Shown here piece after piece: positions 1 to 10,825 of a stretch of DNA of 64,000 bases. Under the pieces are notes generated by a model. It ran no database searches and was not told the origin of the DNA. It was given only the letters and a program-made list of their open reading frames with translations. A program made the translations under genes and the position numbers. Source of the DNA: Vanrija pseudolonga (Eukaryota; Basidiomycota; Tremellomycetes; Trichosporonales; Trichosporonaceae); the NCBI RefSeq assembly GCF_020906515.1, contig NC_085851.1, positions 1,302,001-1,366,000 on the forward strand, in the 5' to 3' direction. How positions within the stretch are numbered: position 1 is the first letter of the stretch; each line of letters begins with the position of its first letter.

Positions 1-716
1 AATCGCGCGAGCGGAGTTAATATATTGACGCATCTCACAGCTCCGTTTTCAAAGGGCGTCTGGAAGATTCATGTCGAGCTCCCAGAACAGTTCCCGTACA
101 AGTCGCCAAGCATTGGGTTCATGAACAAGATCTTCCATCCCAACATCGATGAGCTGTGAGTCGGCGGTGACCCCGCCGCCACCAGGAAACACTGACCCTG
201 ACTCCCCCGCAGAAGTGGAAGTGTCTGCCTCGACGTCATCAACCAGACCTGGTCTCCCATGTTTGGTAAGTGGGCGGGTGCATGGGCCGCAATTGCTTGA
301 GCGCGCGCGCGCTAACTCGGTGCCCAGAGCTCATCAACATTTTCGAAATCTTCCTCCCGCAACTCCTGCGCTACCCCAACCCTGCCGACCCTCTGAATGG
401 CGAGGCTGCTGCGCTGCTCATGCGCGACCCCAAGGCTTACGCCAAGAAGGTCGAGACCTATGTCGACAAGTACGCTTCCAACGAGGACGCCGACAAGGCG
501 GGCGACAATGGCGAGGACGAGCCCATGTCGCGCTCGCACAAGGCATCAGCCTCGAACGGGAACGGCGCGTCGAACGGCAACGGTGCATCGAACGGCAAGG
601 GTGTCGCTGCGACCCACGCAGAAGACGACGAGGACGAGGATGAGGACGACAACATGAGTGACATGGGAGAGCTGAGTGACGGCGACGACGAGTTCATGGG
701 TGAGATGGACGATTGA
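1..716 (+). CDS. UBC8: Ubiquitin-conjugating enzyme E2, Ubc8/UBE2H type (5' end outside window)
   Basis: The start lies left of the window, so this is a partial gene. Exons 1-155, 213-265 and 328-716 join in frame across two introns of 57 and 62 nt. The visible E2 fold includes the HPNIDELSG stretch and the catalytic cysteine in [17 protein letters not shown], followed by [17 protein letters not shown], which is characteristic of the Ubc8/UBE2H branch. After the fold comes an Asn-Gly repeat and a long Asp/Glu-rich tail ending EFMGEMDD, as in family members. Known role of the family: E2 partner of the GID/CTLH ubiquitin ligase that degrades gluconeogenic enzymes, acting in cytosol and nucleus. 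The assignment rests on these motifs; the role in this species is inferred. Confidence 0.92.
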
Positions 717-1443
717 GTTCGATTCATTCCGGGACCACATGCGTGAGCGCTGGTGTCTGCCAGCGCCGTCACGCCACACGCTTCACTCATTGTCACACGC
801 CACACGCACCTTTACTCCTCCACCACACCCACCACCATCACCACCGCTCGAGGGTCTATGGCGGCATCCTAAGGGATAGGGCTGTTGATCTTCGAGACTC
901 GTAGCTTACTGTTGTATGAATTGTGCCATGTTTCAGCGCACTGCGGAGCTTCGGTCGCTTGGTGTTCGGTTGCCGTGGCCACGGTCGCCCGTTGTCCGTT
1001 GTCCGTTGTCCGTTGTCGTGAAACTCGAAGCGGCGCGACGCGAACAGATCTGCGAGTGCGAGAGAAGGGGATGGCGCTTTCGTCAAAGGGACTTGCGCGG
1101 TTCGTCGTGGCTACTGCGCTGTGCGAGGGGGTGGGCTGTATCTCGTCGCCGTCGACAACTCGCTCTTCGTCCCATCTCTCTTCTCCATCTTCACCTTTCA
1201 CCTCACCTCAGCGACAGTCGTGCTGTAGACCAGTACGCCGCGTCGTATTCAAAAGAACCTCTTTCAGTCGGTCGCGCAGGTCGTGGCAAGGCCCGGTTCA
1301 CCACGCTCTCTCAGCCTACCTTCCTTACCTCCCTTCGTCCCTTTACGCCGCCTTGCGCTTCGAGCTCGCTCCACGCCTGTATGCGACCTTTTCCTCCTCC
1401 TCCTCCACCTCCTCCCGATCCCTCCTACCTCAACCTCCCCACC
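717..1443. other. Intergenic region, 3' of UBC8 and leader of next gene
   Basis: No convincing coding frame was seen. It carries a short tandem run of the 7-mer GTTGTCC near 989-1016 and pyrimidine-rich tracts near 1380-1440 just before the next start, typical of fungal 5' leaders. Confidence 0.5.
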
Positions 1444-2435
1444 ATGTCCCCTGTACCCTCCCCTCATCTCTGGTGAGTTGAACCCGGCACTTGTCGCTCG
1501 GCCCAGGACCTCAAGAGGGTCTGTGCCTTGCTGACGCGCCGCCCAGGAAGCGTGGCGGCTCAAGCCCTACCACCACGGCCCTTATCGTGGCAGCTGCGCT
1601 CGTCATAACCATCGCAGTGGTCCTCCTCGTCGCAATCCTGTACTCGTGCCGCTCCGACTGCGCGTCCTCCTCGACCCGGCGATGGCACATCGGCCGCCGC
1701 TCAGTCGACACCACCCAAACCGCGTCGATCGCGTCTTGCTCCTCGTGGCACGTATACCCGGAGCCTGCGACCTCGATCGGCGGCTGCTCCGGAATGGTGC
1801 TCGACTCTGCGCTCACCCACGCGATCGGCATGCCACCAGCCTACATCCCTTACCGCGGGCCTATCGAGCCGCCGCCGCTGCCTTACCCCGAGAAGACTGC
1901 GTGGCGCGACCGCGACCTGCCACCCGTGCCGCCTGTTCCTGCGCGCCGCCCGCCTCTGATCAACGAGGACAACCTACTCGGACTCTCCTTTACATCGGAT
2001 GACTGGCGCGCGTCAATCCCACCGCAATACGATGCCGCCAGCAACACCGACTCGTGGCTCCTCGCGTCGCCAGCCGTCACGGAACGCGCTCAAAACGCCC
2101 ACCGCTCAGTCGCGCGCCTCCTGCCACTTACTGCTTCGACAGACAGCGGCGGCGACACGTGGCCGTGGTCTGGTAGCCCTGCTCACCCGTCTGCGCGCAA
2201 CACACTCCCTGCCCTCCCTGTGGCGGTAGTGCGCGACGACCACTCACCACGGCGAAACGCAGACCGTATCTCGGTCCGAAACTACTCGCTCTCGGCTGTT
2301 CCGGGCGCGTACCGGGATGTCCTGCGCTGTCGCGCATCTGCACCGCCCGTGCCCTGCTCCGATCAGCAGTCGCCACCCGCTATCACTCAAGTCGGGACGT
2401 CGACAGTGTCCATGATCCAGCCATGTGTTGCCTGA
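1444..2435 (+). CDS. Hypothetical single-pass membrane protein with proline-rich tail
   Basis: Exon 1 (1444-1472) encodes MSPVPSPHLW and exon 2 runs 1547-2435. The 74-nt intron has a GTGAGT donor and CTGAC branch before CCCAG. A nearer acceptor at 1506 would give an early stop, which is why the longer intron was chosen. A short polar N-terminus is followed by one hydrophobic segment of about 23 residues (ALIVAAALVITIAVVLLVAI) and a Cys, Ser and basic stretch. The rest is a long low-complexity tail with Pro-rich runs such as PPPLPYP and LPPVPPVPARRPP that could bind SH3 domains. There is no cleavable signal peptide, so a type III (N-out, C-in) topology is plausible. Family not recognised; this resembles fungal single-pass signalling or cell-wall proteins only in layout. 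Confidence 0.6.
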
Positions 2436-3691
2436 TTGCTCGCTCTCGCATCACGGCATACCTTGGCGATAATCGGAGATCGGAAATGACCGTGTCTGTG
2501 TGTCAAGGTTTACTTTCGCTCCGAGTGGCAGCAGGCAGGGTCGGGCAACAGTGGCCGTCTACGTCATTGCCGCCTGTGCCGTGTGCCTGGCTGGCTGGTG
2601 GCAAGTGATGGAACAACAATGGCCATGCGGCGTTAGAATCCTCTCTTGGCCGCATTGCAAGTATATGTAATGCACCCATTAGCTGTGATTTGATCCCGGT
2701 GTAAATTACCGTTTATGGTGTGTAGTACATCGGTTCCGACGTTACTAATGGGACCCATGCGCCACCCAAAATTTGCTCCCGTTGCCAGCCAGCTCGCAAC
2801 CGACAACGATTGCGCGTCGTCTTCGGCTGTCCAGGGTTGTTGCGAGTGGGGCGGGCGCGGCATGAGTCGATGGCGAGAACGCTGTGCTCCAAAGCGTGCT
2901 TTTTGGGACGCGAGTACGGTCCAGACTATAGGAACCGCAGCAGGGCTAGTGGAGCAGAGCAGCGGAGCAGAGCAGAGCAGCGGAGCAGAGCAGAGCAAGA
3001 GCAAGAGCGGAGAAAAAAAGTTGTGGGCATGTCGTCGACGTGTTTGGGGGGAGTGGCAGTGCCGGCTTCGGGCTCGGTCATCGGCACGGCACGACATGAG
3101 CGTGTCGCTGGCGCGAGATAACTCACACGCTTGAGTGTCGTTGCTTTTCAGCATTAAACACTCTTTCCACGACCTACTCTTGGTGTCGCACATCACATTA
3201 CTCTCCCTCTATCCATCTTAACGTATCGCCCAGCAAGCAAGCATACGCACGCACTCTCAAGCTTGACCGAACCCCCTCGTCAAGCCACACCTCCCACGGG
3301 CTAACCGACATCTCCACCAGCTTGGCACACGCCTCGCACGTCCACTCTCGCTCGTCACTACCCCGGCCTGCACATCGCAGCACCACCTGCAGCCAGTGAG
3401 TACCCGTCCCGTCACGTCACCACCACCTTGCTTGCCCCACCTGCAACTCCCACGTCACCATCCACGTCCCTTTGATCCCTTGCGATCGAACAAAAAGTGG
3501 ACGGGGTCGAAGACAAGGCCGGCGGCGACATCGTGAAAGCCTCCGTGGTTATCTCGAAGCTTCTGTTCGCTGTTGCACTGCCTCCATCTCTCCCTTGCTT
3601 GCTCATTACCACTTGTCCATTACACTCATCACCATTGTCTTATCCGCGTATCTGACACGACCCCCCAGTGTCAACCTTTGCCTTCCCCACC
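2436..3691. other. Intergenic region and long leader of the bZIP gene
   Basis: No coding frame has convincing codon use. It contains a GAGCA-rich tandem repeat (listed separately) and C/T-rich sequence from 3150 on. A good donor (CAGTGAGTACCC near 3398) suggests a spliced 5' untranslated region before the bZIP start, but this is inference. Confidence 0.4.
2950..3009. repeat. Short tandem repeat based on GGAGCAGAGCA
   Basis: About 60 bp of imperfect tandem units alternating GGAGCAGAGCA and GCAGC/GAGCA, grading into GCAAGAGC. It lies outside any supported coding sequence, upstream of the bZIP gene. Confidence 0.8.
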
Positions 3692-5737
3692 ATGCCCGCC
3701 CAGCAAATGGGTAACGTGCCCGGCCTCGCCGAGCTCTTCGCCTTTGAAGCTGTCCCCGACCTCGTCCCCAACAACGCCGCCACCAACATGGACGTCATGG
3801 ACTTCCTCAACTTTGACGAGGAGATTCTCCAGCACGCCGAGAGCGTGAGTGCATTCTTGGTCTATCTGCATCAACCTAACCTGTACCAGTCGCCCGAGTC
3901 AAATCCTCCCAACCACACTCCTTCGCCCCACGCCTTCGAGTCCGAGCCACACACGTACGATGCTGGCGCGTTCATGTTCGACTTTGGGGAGGAGAAGAAG
4001 CCCCAGCAGAACGGCAGCAGCAGCCAGACCCAGGAGATTCGCGTGAAGCAGGAGGTCGAATCACCAGCAAAGTCGTCGTCGACGCCACCGGTTCCCCAGC
4101 CACAGCACGCGGCGCCTGCCCAGGACGGCGCCCTTCCCGCCGACCAGCAGGCTGCTCTCCAGCAGCTCCTGGCAAGCTTTGTCACGTATCAGCAGCAGTT
4201 TGGCCTCGGCATGAACAACAACCTCCCTGCCGCGCCTGCCGCTGGATCGATCGACCCTTCGCTCGTGTTTGCCACCGACCCCATCCCCTCAATTTCATCC
4301 CTCACCCCCGCTTCCAGCGCCGCTCCTACCGCCGCGCCACAGTCCGTCCCGAGCCTCCAGGTCACGCCACCCGCCCCCGAGTCGATCAACGAGCCCCTCT
4401 ACGAGATCGACTCGTTTGAGGAGCCCATGACTGGCCGCTCTACCCGCGCCGACTCGGTCTCGAGCCTCAACTCGGCCGACGTCGAGGGCCGCATCGACAA
4501 GCTCGTTCCATTGTCATCCATCTTCAGTGCCGGTCGCGGCAAGGGTGGCAAGAAGGGCGGTGGAATGTCGTCGGTTGTGCGTGGCGAGGACGAGGAGGTG
4601 GACGAGGACGACTCGTGGCGTCCTTCGCCCGAGGAGTACAAGAAGCTCAGCAGCAAGGAGAAGCGCCAGCTGCGCAACAAGCTCAGCGCGCGTGCCTTCC
4701 GTACCCGCCGCAAGGACTACATTGGCACCCTGGAGGCCCACATCAAGGACCGCGACTCGGTCATTGACGCTATCCGCGCCGAGCTCCTGTCCAGCCGCGC
4801 TGAGAACCAGGACCTTCGCCACGAGCTTGCCGCCCTCAAGGCCAGCACCATGAGCGTTCTCCACCCCGAGACTGCCTCGCAGGTTGGCCAGTCGCCGGCC
4901 ATGCTCAAGGCGCTGCAGCAGACCGACGCCAAGCCCCAGCCACCAACCCCCGTTCGCCGCAACACTGGCTCGTCGTCGCTCAGCCCCATCAACACCCGCA
5001 AGGATGTCGGCGCGTTCGATGTCACTCGCGGCTTCTGGGGTGGCAACGAGAACCTTCTCGGTGGCGGTGGCAGCACGATGATTCACGCTGCCTTCACGCC
5101 CGAGGTTGTCCTCCCTCCTCAGCCCAACATGAACCCCCTGCTCAACTTTACGCCTTCGACTGACGCCAAGTCGGCGTCGCTCAACAACGTCGGTGACCGC
5201 GACATTGACTCGACGTCCTTCTCCGAGTGGGCCGAGAGCACGCCGTACACGATGAAGTCGATGGACAACTACCGCATGCAAATGTGGTCGCGCCTCGCCC
5301 GTGAGGCTGCCGCCGACAAGGCCAACATTTCGCCCGAGCTCCGTCCCAAGTTCTTCGCCGAGCCCGAGACTGGAACTGCTTCCTCGATTGCCGCTCTTGC
5401 CTACAGCGCCACCGAGCACGTTGCGTCCAAGCTGTCGTCGTCGTTCTGGTCGGCATTCACTGGCACGTCTGCCAAGCTCGACACGGACAAGCTTGCCGCT
5501 GTCGTCACTGGCCGTGCACGCCTCGCTGTTGTCGACGCCGACAAGGCGCCCAGCGCTCGCCGCGCCTCGTTCTCTCGCAAGGAGTCGTCTCCCAACGAGG
5601 ACGCCCTCGCGCAGGCCATGGCCGGCCTCAAGGTCACTGCGGGTACATCATCACCGCTCGAGTCTCTCCGCGTGCGCGAGAACCCACTAGCTGCTGTTGC
5701 AAGCTTCTTCAAGCCGTCTGTCCAGGCCAAGGCATAG
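3692..5737 (+). CDS. bZIP transcription factor
   Basis: The start at 3692 has a good context (ACCATGC). A 45-nt GTGAGT...CCAG segment at 3845-3889 with a CTAAC branch point looks like an intron although it is open and a multiple of three; removal gives about 666 residues. The bZIP lies near residues 305-365: a basic region reading KRQLRNKLSARAFRTRRKDY, then a leucine zipper with heptad leucines and aliphatics through LEAHIKDRDSVIDAIRAELL. Flanks are Ser/Pro/Gln/Ala-rich and disordered, with an acidic N-terminal patch (MDVMDFLNFDEEILQ) that could activate transcription. The basic-region type (RNKxSARxFRxRRKxY) is common in basidiomycete bZIPs. I cannot assign a specific orthologue or target pathway. 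It acts as a nuclear dimeric DNA-binding protein. Confidence 0.88.
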   Translation: MPAQQMGNVPGLAELFAFEAVPDLVPNNAATNMDVMDFLNFDEEILQHAESVSAFLVYLHQPNLYQSPESNPPNHTPSPHAFESEPHTYDAGAFMFDFGEEKKPQQNGSSSQTQEIRVKQEVESPAKSSSTPPVPQPQHAAPAQDGALPADQQAALQQLLASFVTYQQQFGLGMNNNLPAAPAAGSIDPSLVFATDPIPSISSLTPASSAAPTAAPQSVPSLQVTPPAPESINEPLYEIDSFEEPMTGRSTRADSVSSLNSADVEGRIDKLVPLSSIFSAGRGKGGKKGGGMSSVVRGEDEEVDEDDSWRPSPEEYKKLSSKEKRQLRNKLSARAFRTRRKDYIGTLEAHIKDRDSVIDAIRAELLSSRAENQDLRHELAALKASTMSVLHPETASQVGQSPAMLKALQQTDAKPQPPTPVRRNTGSSSLSPINTRKDVGAFDVTRGFWGGNENLLGGGGSTMIHAAFTPEVVLPPQPNMNPLLNFTPSTDAKSASLNNVGDRDIDSTSFSEWAESTPYTMKSMDNYRMQMWSRLAREAAADKANISPELRPKFFAEPETGTASSIAALAYSATEHVASKLSSSFWSAFTGTSAKLDTDKLAAVVTGRARLAVVDADKAPSARRASFSRKESSPNEDALAQAMAGLKVTAGTSSPLESLRVRENPLAAVASFFKPSVQAKA

Positions 5738-7119
5738 AAATACACGCCTGTCAAGCAGCCCAACCAAAATCAACCCATCTCACGCACGCATGTTACGAAA
5801 GAGACGCCCCACGCGGCGGCACCCCGCCATCATCGACCTGTAGTACAATACCCCTCAATGTTGTGTCCTTAGAGCAGTTATTTGTTTTTTAGTTGCCCTC
5901 CTCTGCGCTTTAGCCTTTCGTAGGACTGTCAAGAGAATGCATGAGTGATATTTTCGTTCCTACATGTTTGTTTGTGTTTAGATCGGATCGGATGGGCCGT
6001 TACCTCGTCACAAAGTCGTCACCACAACGTCACAGGGACGTGGGGTGGGACGGGTGGGTTTGTGGGATAGTTGCAGTCGGGTCAGAGCCGTGTGTGTTGT
6101 CTCTTGGCTCTTCGGCTTCGTCTTCGAGAACCGGCGGCGAGGGGTGTCGCCGGTGTCTCAGCCGTCATCGCCGCTGTAGTCGCCGTCGTTGTTGCGTCGC
6201 CGTCGCCGTCAACAGTCGCCGTAGCCATCCATCCATCCCCATCGGCGCCGCCTTCCGGCGGGTATCGTGTCAACAAGCTTTCGAGGTCGCGCGAGCCAGG
6301 CACCCAGCGGCGTTGGCGGCGCCGGGCCTCGTTTCGTCGAGCGCCTTGCGGCGACCCATTCAGTCGGCCTCGTCGAATTGAGTAGCGGGCAGCGCTGCGC
6401 TGGATGCAGGAATGCAGGATGAAGCCCTTCCAAGCCCTAGAGTCCCAGCCCAACTAAGACATGCAGCTACCCTGCCTCAGGCGCAGGCTCAGGATCGCCC
6501 GCCACCACCAAAGAAGGACACCTGAGGCATGTTTGGGTGCGCGGTGGCGCTACGCGTCTTCTGGTACCAAACATTCGCGCTGCCGGCGGCGCAGGGCGAG
6601 CTACTTGGCACAAGCAACAACGTTTAGGGGTCGTCGCTTGCTTGTGCTGTTTGCTGCATGCATACTTTGTCGTCGGCGCTCATCGAGCCAGCTGCCTGCT
6701 GCCGTCAAGACTTGTTGTTACTTTTACGGGACACCAAGACATCACTCGGTACACCATACTCCCCGCGCCCGTCCATCGCCATATCTCGATCGCAGACGCC
6801 CGCAGCACTGCCGTCACCATCGCCCATCGCAGCCGCTGGAACCGACCACAGCAGAGGGGGCACAACAAACGAAGCTTTGCGGTACATTCGAGCAGAAGAA
6901 ACTTGGACGTCTTGATCACCGTCATCCGTCATCACTTGCATCTGCTTGCACCGTCTTGTCCAGCTTCGACCACACAGCCAGTCAGTCAGTCACCTCGCCG
7001 TCGCCACCGCCGCCATCACCGTCGCACCGACACACCAAGCCCCCTTCCTCTCCGACGCCACCTCCTCCTCGCTCACGCCCCGTGCGCCGCGCTCTCCTCC
7101 CTCTTAAGACAGTCGGACA
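5738..7119. other. Intergenic region between the bZIP gene and a small membrane-protein gene
   Basis: There is a 3' UTR-like AT-richer stretch around 5840-5960, then GC-rich sequence with GTCGCCGTC-type triplet runs near 6160-6230. Open frames here have poor codon use and no recognisable protein. The final 300 bp is pyrimidine-rich leader sequence for the next gene. Confidence 0.45.
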
Positions 7120-7614
7120 ATGACATCTCGACTATGTAAGTCTAACCCCCACGCTCGTTGCTCGTTGCCCACGCCCCGCCCCGCCGCTCGCTCGCTTGCC
7201 CCCGCTCACCCCACTCAGCACCAACCTCGCCGCCGCGCCGCGACTCGTTCTCACCCCGCACATCCTCCTCGCTAGACGAAAAGCGCTCCGCCATGCCCTC
7301 CAGTATCGACGTCCCTGGCATTGTCCTCAGTGAGTGGGGCCCGCCTTTCCTGCTCGAGAACGAACACCGCTCACACACACCCAGCCGAAGCATCCTGCGA
7401 TCGCCCGACCTCGCCACCACCAAAATCCATCGTCCTCCTCAGCCCCGCCTGCGTAGCCTACCCCCCACCTCCACGCTCACCGTGGACGCTCAGCGCCAAG
7501 CCGACCACTGCGCGCACGCTCGCCGTCGTCCTGCTTGTTGTCATGGCCGCGTACCACTTATACTCGACCCTCGACCTCTCCACCATCGTTCCCGTGCACG
7601 CCATGGTGCCATGA
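7120..7614 (+). CDS. Small C-terminally anchored membrane protein, unknown family
   Basis: Three exons (7120-7135, 7219-7329, 7385-7614) splice in frame to 118 residues, using GTAAGT and GTGAGT donors and CTCAG/CCCAG acceptors. The exon sum is an exact multiple of three, which supports the model. The N-terminal 40 residues are Ser/Pro/Arg-rich. A mid section (KSIVLLSPACVAYPPPPRSP) leads to one hydrophobic segment near the C-terminus (TLAVVLLVVMAAYHLYSTL) followed by about 16 residues. The layout suggests a tail-anchored or single-pass protein of an internal membrane. Family not recognised. Confidence 0.55.
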
Positions 7615-7926
7615 ACGCTCTGGGCAGCTGGTTTTGGGCTGTCGTTTCTCACCTCTCTCTCTCTCTCTTCCCCTCTGTCCCTCTCTCGGGCCTTGTACCG
7701 CACGGACACTTCATACATGTACTTTAGCATTGCAGCATCCGCCTGGGGCGGTAGCGCCCTCGAGGCTGGTGGCACGCACGCCGGTAGCGGCGCCACGGCC
7801 CGCGAACCCGCCCTTCCAGCCACATCACACCCCCCCTGCCACACGTCCCCGCCGAGGTAGATGCATGTTACACTGGAAATACTCTGATAGTCTAGACACA
7901 ACTGCAGCAACGCACCAACAACGCAC

Positions 7927-8833
7927 TTATGCGTAGTGGTCGATGAGCGAGTCGCGCATCTCGTTGATAACAGCAGCGGAGGTCTGGCCCTGGAGGCGGA
8001 AGGTGGCCTCAATGACGCTGACCTCGGTGGCCGTCGTGTCGAGACCGGTGAAGGCACACCAGTCGTTGACGACCATACCGGCACCAATCACTTCGGAACC
8101 GCGGTTGACGGTTCCGGCGACCAGTGGGACCTGGAGGAGGGACGACAACTCGTCGAGCTCGGACCTCGACGTCTTGGGGTGGACAAGGCCGCCCTGCGCG
8201 GGGTGTCAGCTGCTGTATCCCGCCTCTCGTGCACCACTCCTACACACCTGGTTGGAGAGAGCACAGTACGAGCCAACGAGGACGTTGGAGGCAATGGTCT
8301 GACGGAAGACCTCGACCTTGAGTGTGTCGGCAATGATCTCTTCAGTCTCGCGGTCAATGTCGGGGTGGACGAGCGCGACGTAGTCGTTGCAGGCAATCAC
8401 GTTGCCGAGGGCCGACAACCGCTCCTCGACACGCTGGATGGCAACGGTGGGAGGGAGCGAGTTGCGGAGGTGTTGCAGCTCCTGGTCGGTCGTGGTGGAG
8501 GGCACGAGGAGGCCGTGGCGGTTGCCGGCGGTCAGGCGGCCGACGATGCGCGTGCCGGCGATGGTCGTGTGCACGATGGGGATGACATCGCTGAGCTCGG
8601 CCTCGAACGTCGAGTAAAAGTTGCTCGACGAGGCAAGAGCCGTGAGGCAGTAGCTGCGAGATGGTCAGCAGCAGTCCAGTCGCACGACCAGGGGGGGCCT
8701 GCAGCCGACGCACGCGTTGGTGAGCTTGGAGAAGACTCCAATGTCGGTCGAGTTCTCAAACTGGCAGCCTATGTGGGGTCAGTGCCGGTCCAGCACGTCG
8801 GTCCAAGCCGAGGGGTTACTCACGGACAGCCAT
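7927..8833 (-). CDS. TIF6: Eukaryotic translation initiation factor 6 (60S anti-association factor)
   Basis: Minus-strand gene in four exons; the first (8833-8824) encodes only MAVR less two bases. The spliced protein of about 245 residues covers the whole eIF6 pentein fold: [20 protein letters not shown] at the start, [51 protein letters not shown], and a C-terminus ending [10 protein letters not shown]. eIF6 binds the 60S subunit at uL14 and is needed for 60S biogenesis; release by Sdo1/Efl1 allows 80S joining. It shares a 420-bp divergent promoter with the PCI-domain gene to its right. Length and ends match the family. Confidence 0.96.
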
Positions 8834-9253
8834 TGTGGGAGGGGGTCAAGTGGGTGGAGTAGCTGGGTGAGGGGTGCGCGAGGCGGAGTGTAGGTCGGAA
8901 GTGGGGGTGTTTCGTAAGAACTCGTAGGTTGCGTTGCGTTGGAGATGTCGAGGGCGACTCTTGTTGCTGCAAGACGAGTTATATGGACTGGAACGGGTCG
9001 ATGCTGATCCGAGTTGCTGTCGACTGAACCACTCGACGTCAACTTTTCGACGAGCATTGTAAGCAGCACGACCACGGCTCCGGATCCGAAAAACAATCCT
9101 CCAAAATGGGGGGACGCGATAAGACGCCGACCCACCCCCCGTCATGACAATGTCGTCGATGTCGTCGATCGACAAAGGGGCAGTCGGATGCCACACAAGC
9201 ATAGTATCAACCATCTCGCGCTCGCTGCTCGACGTTGCCCACTCGACAACGCC
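8834..9253. promoter_or_regulatory. Shared divergent promoter, TIF6 (-) and CSN12-like gene (+)
   Basis: The two start codons are 420 bp apart and point away from each other. On the plus strand two upstream ATGs precede the CSN12-like start: a 13-codon frame at 9106-9147 and a 35-codon frame at 9150-9257 whose TGA overlaps the main ATG as ATGA. Whether transcripts start far enough upstream to include them is unknown. Confidence 0.55.
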
Positions 9254-10702
9254 ATGAAGCTGCACCAGTTCATCCAGGCGTTCGCCGAGCCGCTGCGAAA
9301 CGAGGACGCGACGCCGCTCCTCCGCCTCCTCGACAGCCGGAACCGCACCGCGCGCGGCCTGTCCCAAACTGTCGGCCCGATCGATGTGAGTGTCCCGAAC
9401 GACGGGCGGACGTTGCATCACTGACACGGCGCGCGCGCAGGACAAGCGCCTCCAGAACCCGGGCCACACGCTCCCCGAGCCATGGGACGGTATCGCCGTG
9501 CGCCACTGCGCCGCCGTGCACGCGCTCTACAACAACGACTATGCTTCGGCGTGAGTGTGACTGCGCCGACCGCGCCGACGCGCCGGCCGGCCGACGACGA
9601 CGCCGTTCTCACGCCACCTACAGATATTCACACCAGCACCAACTGGTCATTCTCTTCTTCCGGTGGTTCCAGGAGCAGCCGGCATGGGCCCTCCCCGTGC
9701 TCTATCTTGTTCTCCGGGACCTGCGCGAGCTCGCCGAGCAGGCGGACGCCGCGACCTTTAGCACCGGCGGCATGCCCAGCCTCGAGGAGTGCACCCGCAC
9801 CGTCTCCAAGGCGTTCAGCATATGCGCGACCGACCGCACCTTCAAGGGCGCGCAGAGCCGTCGTAATGGCGTGTACCATGTCGCGTGTCTCAGTATAAAG
9901 TGTTACTTCAAGGTGGGTGCCCAAGTTGGCTAGGTCTGACCCGGCAGGTTGGCAAGCCGAACCTTTGCAAGAACATTGTCCGCGCCGTCGTCAGCGATCC
10001 CAAGACACCACCGGTCGACGAAGCCCCGCTCACAGACCAGGTCACATGGCACTACTACATGGGCATGTTGGCGTTCCTCAACGGCGAGGACAAGAAGGCG
10101 ACAGACGAGCTCACCTGGGCACTGCTACACTGCCCCGCCGACGCCGTCCGTAACCAGGAGTAGGTCGCTGCGATGGACGATGATACTGACGCTCGCTAGG
10201 CTCATCCTCACATACTTGATCCCCCTGCATCTCCTTCGAGGCTCCTTCCCCCGGCCCAAGCTGCTCGAAGCCCACCCCCGCCTCGCCGAGACGTACGCTC
10301 CGTTTGTCAAGGCGACCAGGAACGGCGATATCGCCGACTACGACGAGCATCTCGAGGCGGCTCAGACGCGTCTGGTCGGCTTGAATACCTACTTGGCTGT
10401 CGAGCGTGCGCGCGAGGGATGCCTGCGCGTTCTGTTCAAGAAGGCGTGGATTGCGAGCGACAAGAGCTCGCGGGTGCCCATCTCGACGTTCCAAACAGCA
10501 CTCAGGTTGCATGGCGTCAATGTCGACAGCGATGAGGTCGAGTGCATGGTCGCAAACATGATCTACCGCGTGAGTCACTGCACGGATGGACAAGGCTGAC
10601 CTCCAGGGCTTCATCAAGGGGTACATCTCACATGAGAAGCAGATGGTCGTCTTGGCAAGCAAGACGCCGCCATTCCCGGCGCTCGCATCAATGGTCCGGT
10701 AG
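9254..10702 (+). CDS. CSN12: PCI-domain protein, Csn12/Thp1 (PCID2) family
   Basis: Multi-exon plus-strand gene starting MKLHQFIQAFAEPLRNEDAT. Introns are short and GTGAGT-type, for example 9387-9440. Family landmarks follow in order: a central block around FFRWFQEQPAWALPVLYLVL, NGVYHVACLSIKCYFKVGKP, then the PCI helices (VTWHYYMGMLAFLNGEDKKA, LILTYLIPLHLLRGSFP) and the winged-helix end DEVECMVANMIYRGFIKGYI with ISHEKQMVVL and a conserved PFPAL near the terminus. Csn12-like proteins associate with the COP9 signalosome in yeast; Thp1/PCID2 works with Sac3 in TREX-2 mRNA export. Sequence alone does not separate the two branches well, so the symbol is provisional. Acts in the nucleus. Confidence 0.85.
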
Positions 10703-10825
10703 TCTGACATCCGCTGTATTTCGTAGTCGCATTTGCATTGTCATCACATACTACTATCAACGGGGGCGCACGGGACTGAGAGACTACGAGGGTTCAGCAG
10801 CACAGTGGGACACATGTGCTGCGAA

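Noticed and set aside
6461-7139. 200-codon frames upstream of the small membrane-protein gene
   Set aside because: His/Arg/Ser-rich translation without codon bias; they run into the real spliced gene in a different frame.
7927-8862. 308-codon plus-strand frame over TIF6
   Set aside because: Antisense shadow of a clear eIF6 gene.
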